The translations under genes were made by a program, and so were the position numbers. Positions 4,765 to 5,532 of a DNA stretch of 5,532 nucleotides are shown one piece after another; positions within the stretch are counted from its first letter, which is position 1; every line of letters begins with the position of its first letter. The notes beneath the pieces are model-generated. The model was not told the origin of the DNA. It searched no databases and saw nothing but the letters and a program-made list of their open reading frames with translations. Source of the stretch: Clostridiaceae bacterium (GTDB lineage: Bacteria > Bacillota > Clostridia > Lutisporales > Lutisporaceae); NCBI GenBank assembly GCA_003527145.1, contig DPSW01000197.1:1-5532 (forward strand). Direction: 5' to 3'.

Positions 4765-5532
4765 ATGGAATGGATTACAAGACTGAACACCGCCATTGGG
4801 TATATTGAGGAAAACCTCACTAATGATATTGATTGCGAGCAGCTGGGCCGGCTGGCTTGCTGTTCTTCCTATCACTTTCAGCGGATGTTTGGCTACATGG
4901 CGGGGATGCCGCTGTCCGAGTATATCCGCCGCAGAAAGATGAGCCGCGCAGCTGTGGATTTACAAAGCGGCGAGGAAAAGATTATCGATATCGCAGCAAA
5001 GTACGGCTATGACTCGCCTACTGCGTTCAATCGTGCATTCCAAAGCGTGCATGGCTTTCCGCCGTCGCAGGCCAAGGAAGAGGGCCGAACACTGAAATCC
5101 TTCCCGCCCATCAGCTTTCAGATTATGATCAAAGGAGCGGTACAAATGGATTACAGGATCGAGAAAAAGGACGCATTTCGCATTGTGGGCATCAGCGCCC
5201 CGCTGGAAGCTGAGATTGAAAAGAACTTTGAAACGGTGCCCCTGTTCTGGGGAAAGGCTGCACAGGACGGCACTATCCCGAAGCTGTGTGACAAAATGAA
5301 CAGCCAGCCTATGGGCATTCTGGGAGTCAGTGCCTGCAGTGATACAGCTGAAAACTGGCGGTATTATATAGCTGCTGCCAGCACAGCCGAAGCTGGAGAG
5401 TTCGAAGAATACATGGTCCCGGCCTTTACATGGGCTATTTTCAGCGGGCAGGGCACCGGGGTTTCCATTCAAGAATTGGAGCGGCGCATTGTTACCGAAT
5501 GGCTGCCAACCTCCGGCTACGAGTATGCCAAC
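4765..5532 (+). CDS. AraC-family regulator with GyrI-like effector-binding domain (3' truncated)
   Basis: The frame is open for 256 codons to the window end. The N-terminal AraC/XylS DNA-binding domain (about 5-105) has two helix-turn-helix units: CEQLGRLACCSSYHFQRMF (24-42) and IIDIAAKYGYDSPTAFNRAF (73-92), closing with HGFPPSQA in the place of the usual GxSPxxYR. From about residue 127 (MDYRIEKKDAFRIVGISAPL) a GyrI-like / Rob-type C-terminal domain begins. Such domains bind hydrophobic or cationic small molecules and are common in multidrug-responsive regulators. The visible part reaches VTEWLPTSGYEYAN, a typical near-C-terminal motif of this domain, so only a few dozen residues are likely missing. 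The start at 4765 has AGGAG (4751-4755) at 9 bases. Ile is nearly always ATT/ATC and Leu mostly CTG, unlike the ATA-rich left operon. The ligand and target genes are unknown; a downstream target may lie outside the window. Confidence 0.9.
   Translation, partial: MEWITRLNTAIGYIEENLTNDIDCEQLGRLACCSSYHFQRMFGYMAGMPLSEYIRRRKMSRAAVDLQSGEEKIIDIAAKYGYDSPTAFNRAFQSVHGFPPSQAKEEGRTLKSFPPISFQIMIKGAVQMDYRIEKKDAFRIVGISAPLEAEIEKNFETVPLFWGKAAQDGTIPKLCDKMNSQPMGILGVSACSDTAENWRYYIAAASTAEAGEFEEYMVPAFTWAIFSGQGTGVSIQELERRIVTEWLPTSGYEYAN

Noticed and set aside
4960..5472. 170-codon minus-strand open frame
   Set aside because: It lies wholly opposite the AraC/GyrI-like gene, whose plus-strand product is recognisable throughout; it has no family resemblance.

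Overview
The window looks like a piece of a low-to-moderate GC Firmicute, most likely a member of the Clostridia. Three things suggest this: AT-rich intergenic DNA with strong AGGAGG-type ribosome binding sites, the two-gene (unfused) AdaA/AdaB layout known from Bacillus subtilis, and a CCG-type iron-sulfur protein typical of anaerobes. Species cannot be assigned from the sequence alone. I see no rRNA, tRNA, CRISPR array, transposase or replication origin.

Left half (about 1-2497) is a minus-strand operon, read right to left. It starts with a single-domain RelA/SpoT nucleotidyl (alarmone) synthetase of 318 aa. One base after its stop comes a GT4-type glycosyltransferase of 411 aa. A pair of overlapping, mutually exclusive inverted repeats (269-317) follows at the glycosyltransferase stop codon. 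Downstream lies the start of a PHP-domain metallohydrolase that runs off the window at base 1. The first two genes are almost certainly cotranscribed. The PHP gene may be reached by read-through, conditioned by the hairpins, or may have its own promoter.

The 362-base divergent region (2498-2859) carries two candidate promoters facing opposite ways. Both contain the same decamer, ATGCTATAAT, an extended -10. Between them are a nested set of inverted repeats and a 27-codon minus-strand reading frame with a strong Shine-Dalgarno sequence. A second hairpin sits in the leader of the rightward operon.

Right half (2860-4583) is a tightly packed plus-strand operon for the adaptive response to DNA alkylation. 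It encodes AdaA (methylphosphotriester acceptor plus AraC-type activator), AdaB (O6-methylguanine-DNA methyltransferase; ATGA overlap with adaA) and a protein with two cysteine-rich CCG-like motifs whose start abuts the adaB stop. AdaA would sense methylated DNA phosphates and switch on the operon, while AdaB repairs O6-methylguanine. The role of the third protein is unknown.

After a 181-base gap with no recognised gene comes a separate AraC-family regulator (4765 onward) with a GyrI-like effector-binding domain, truncated by the window end. It is less AT-rich in codon choice than the left operon.

Nothing here is a certain novel system. The points most worth following are the linkage of the CCG protein to adaAB, the coupling of a stand-alone alarmone synthetase domain with a glycosyltransferase and a PHP hydrolase, and the switch-like repeats at 269-317.
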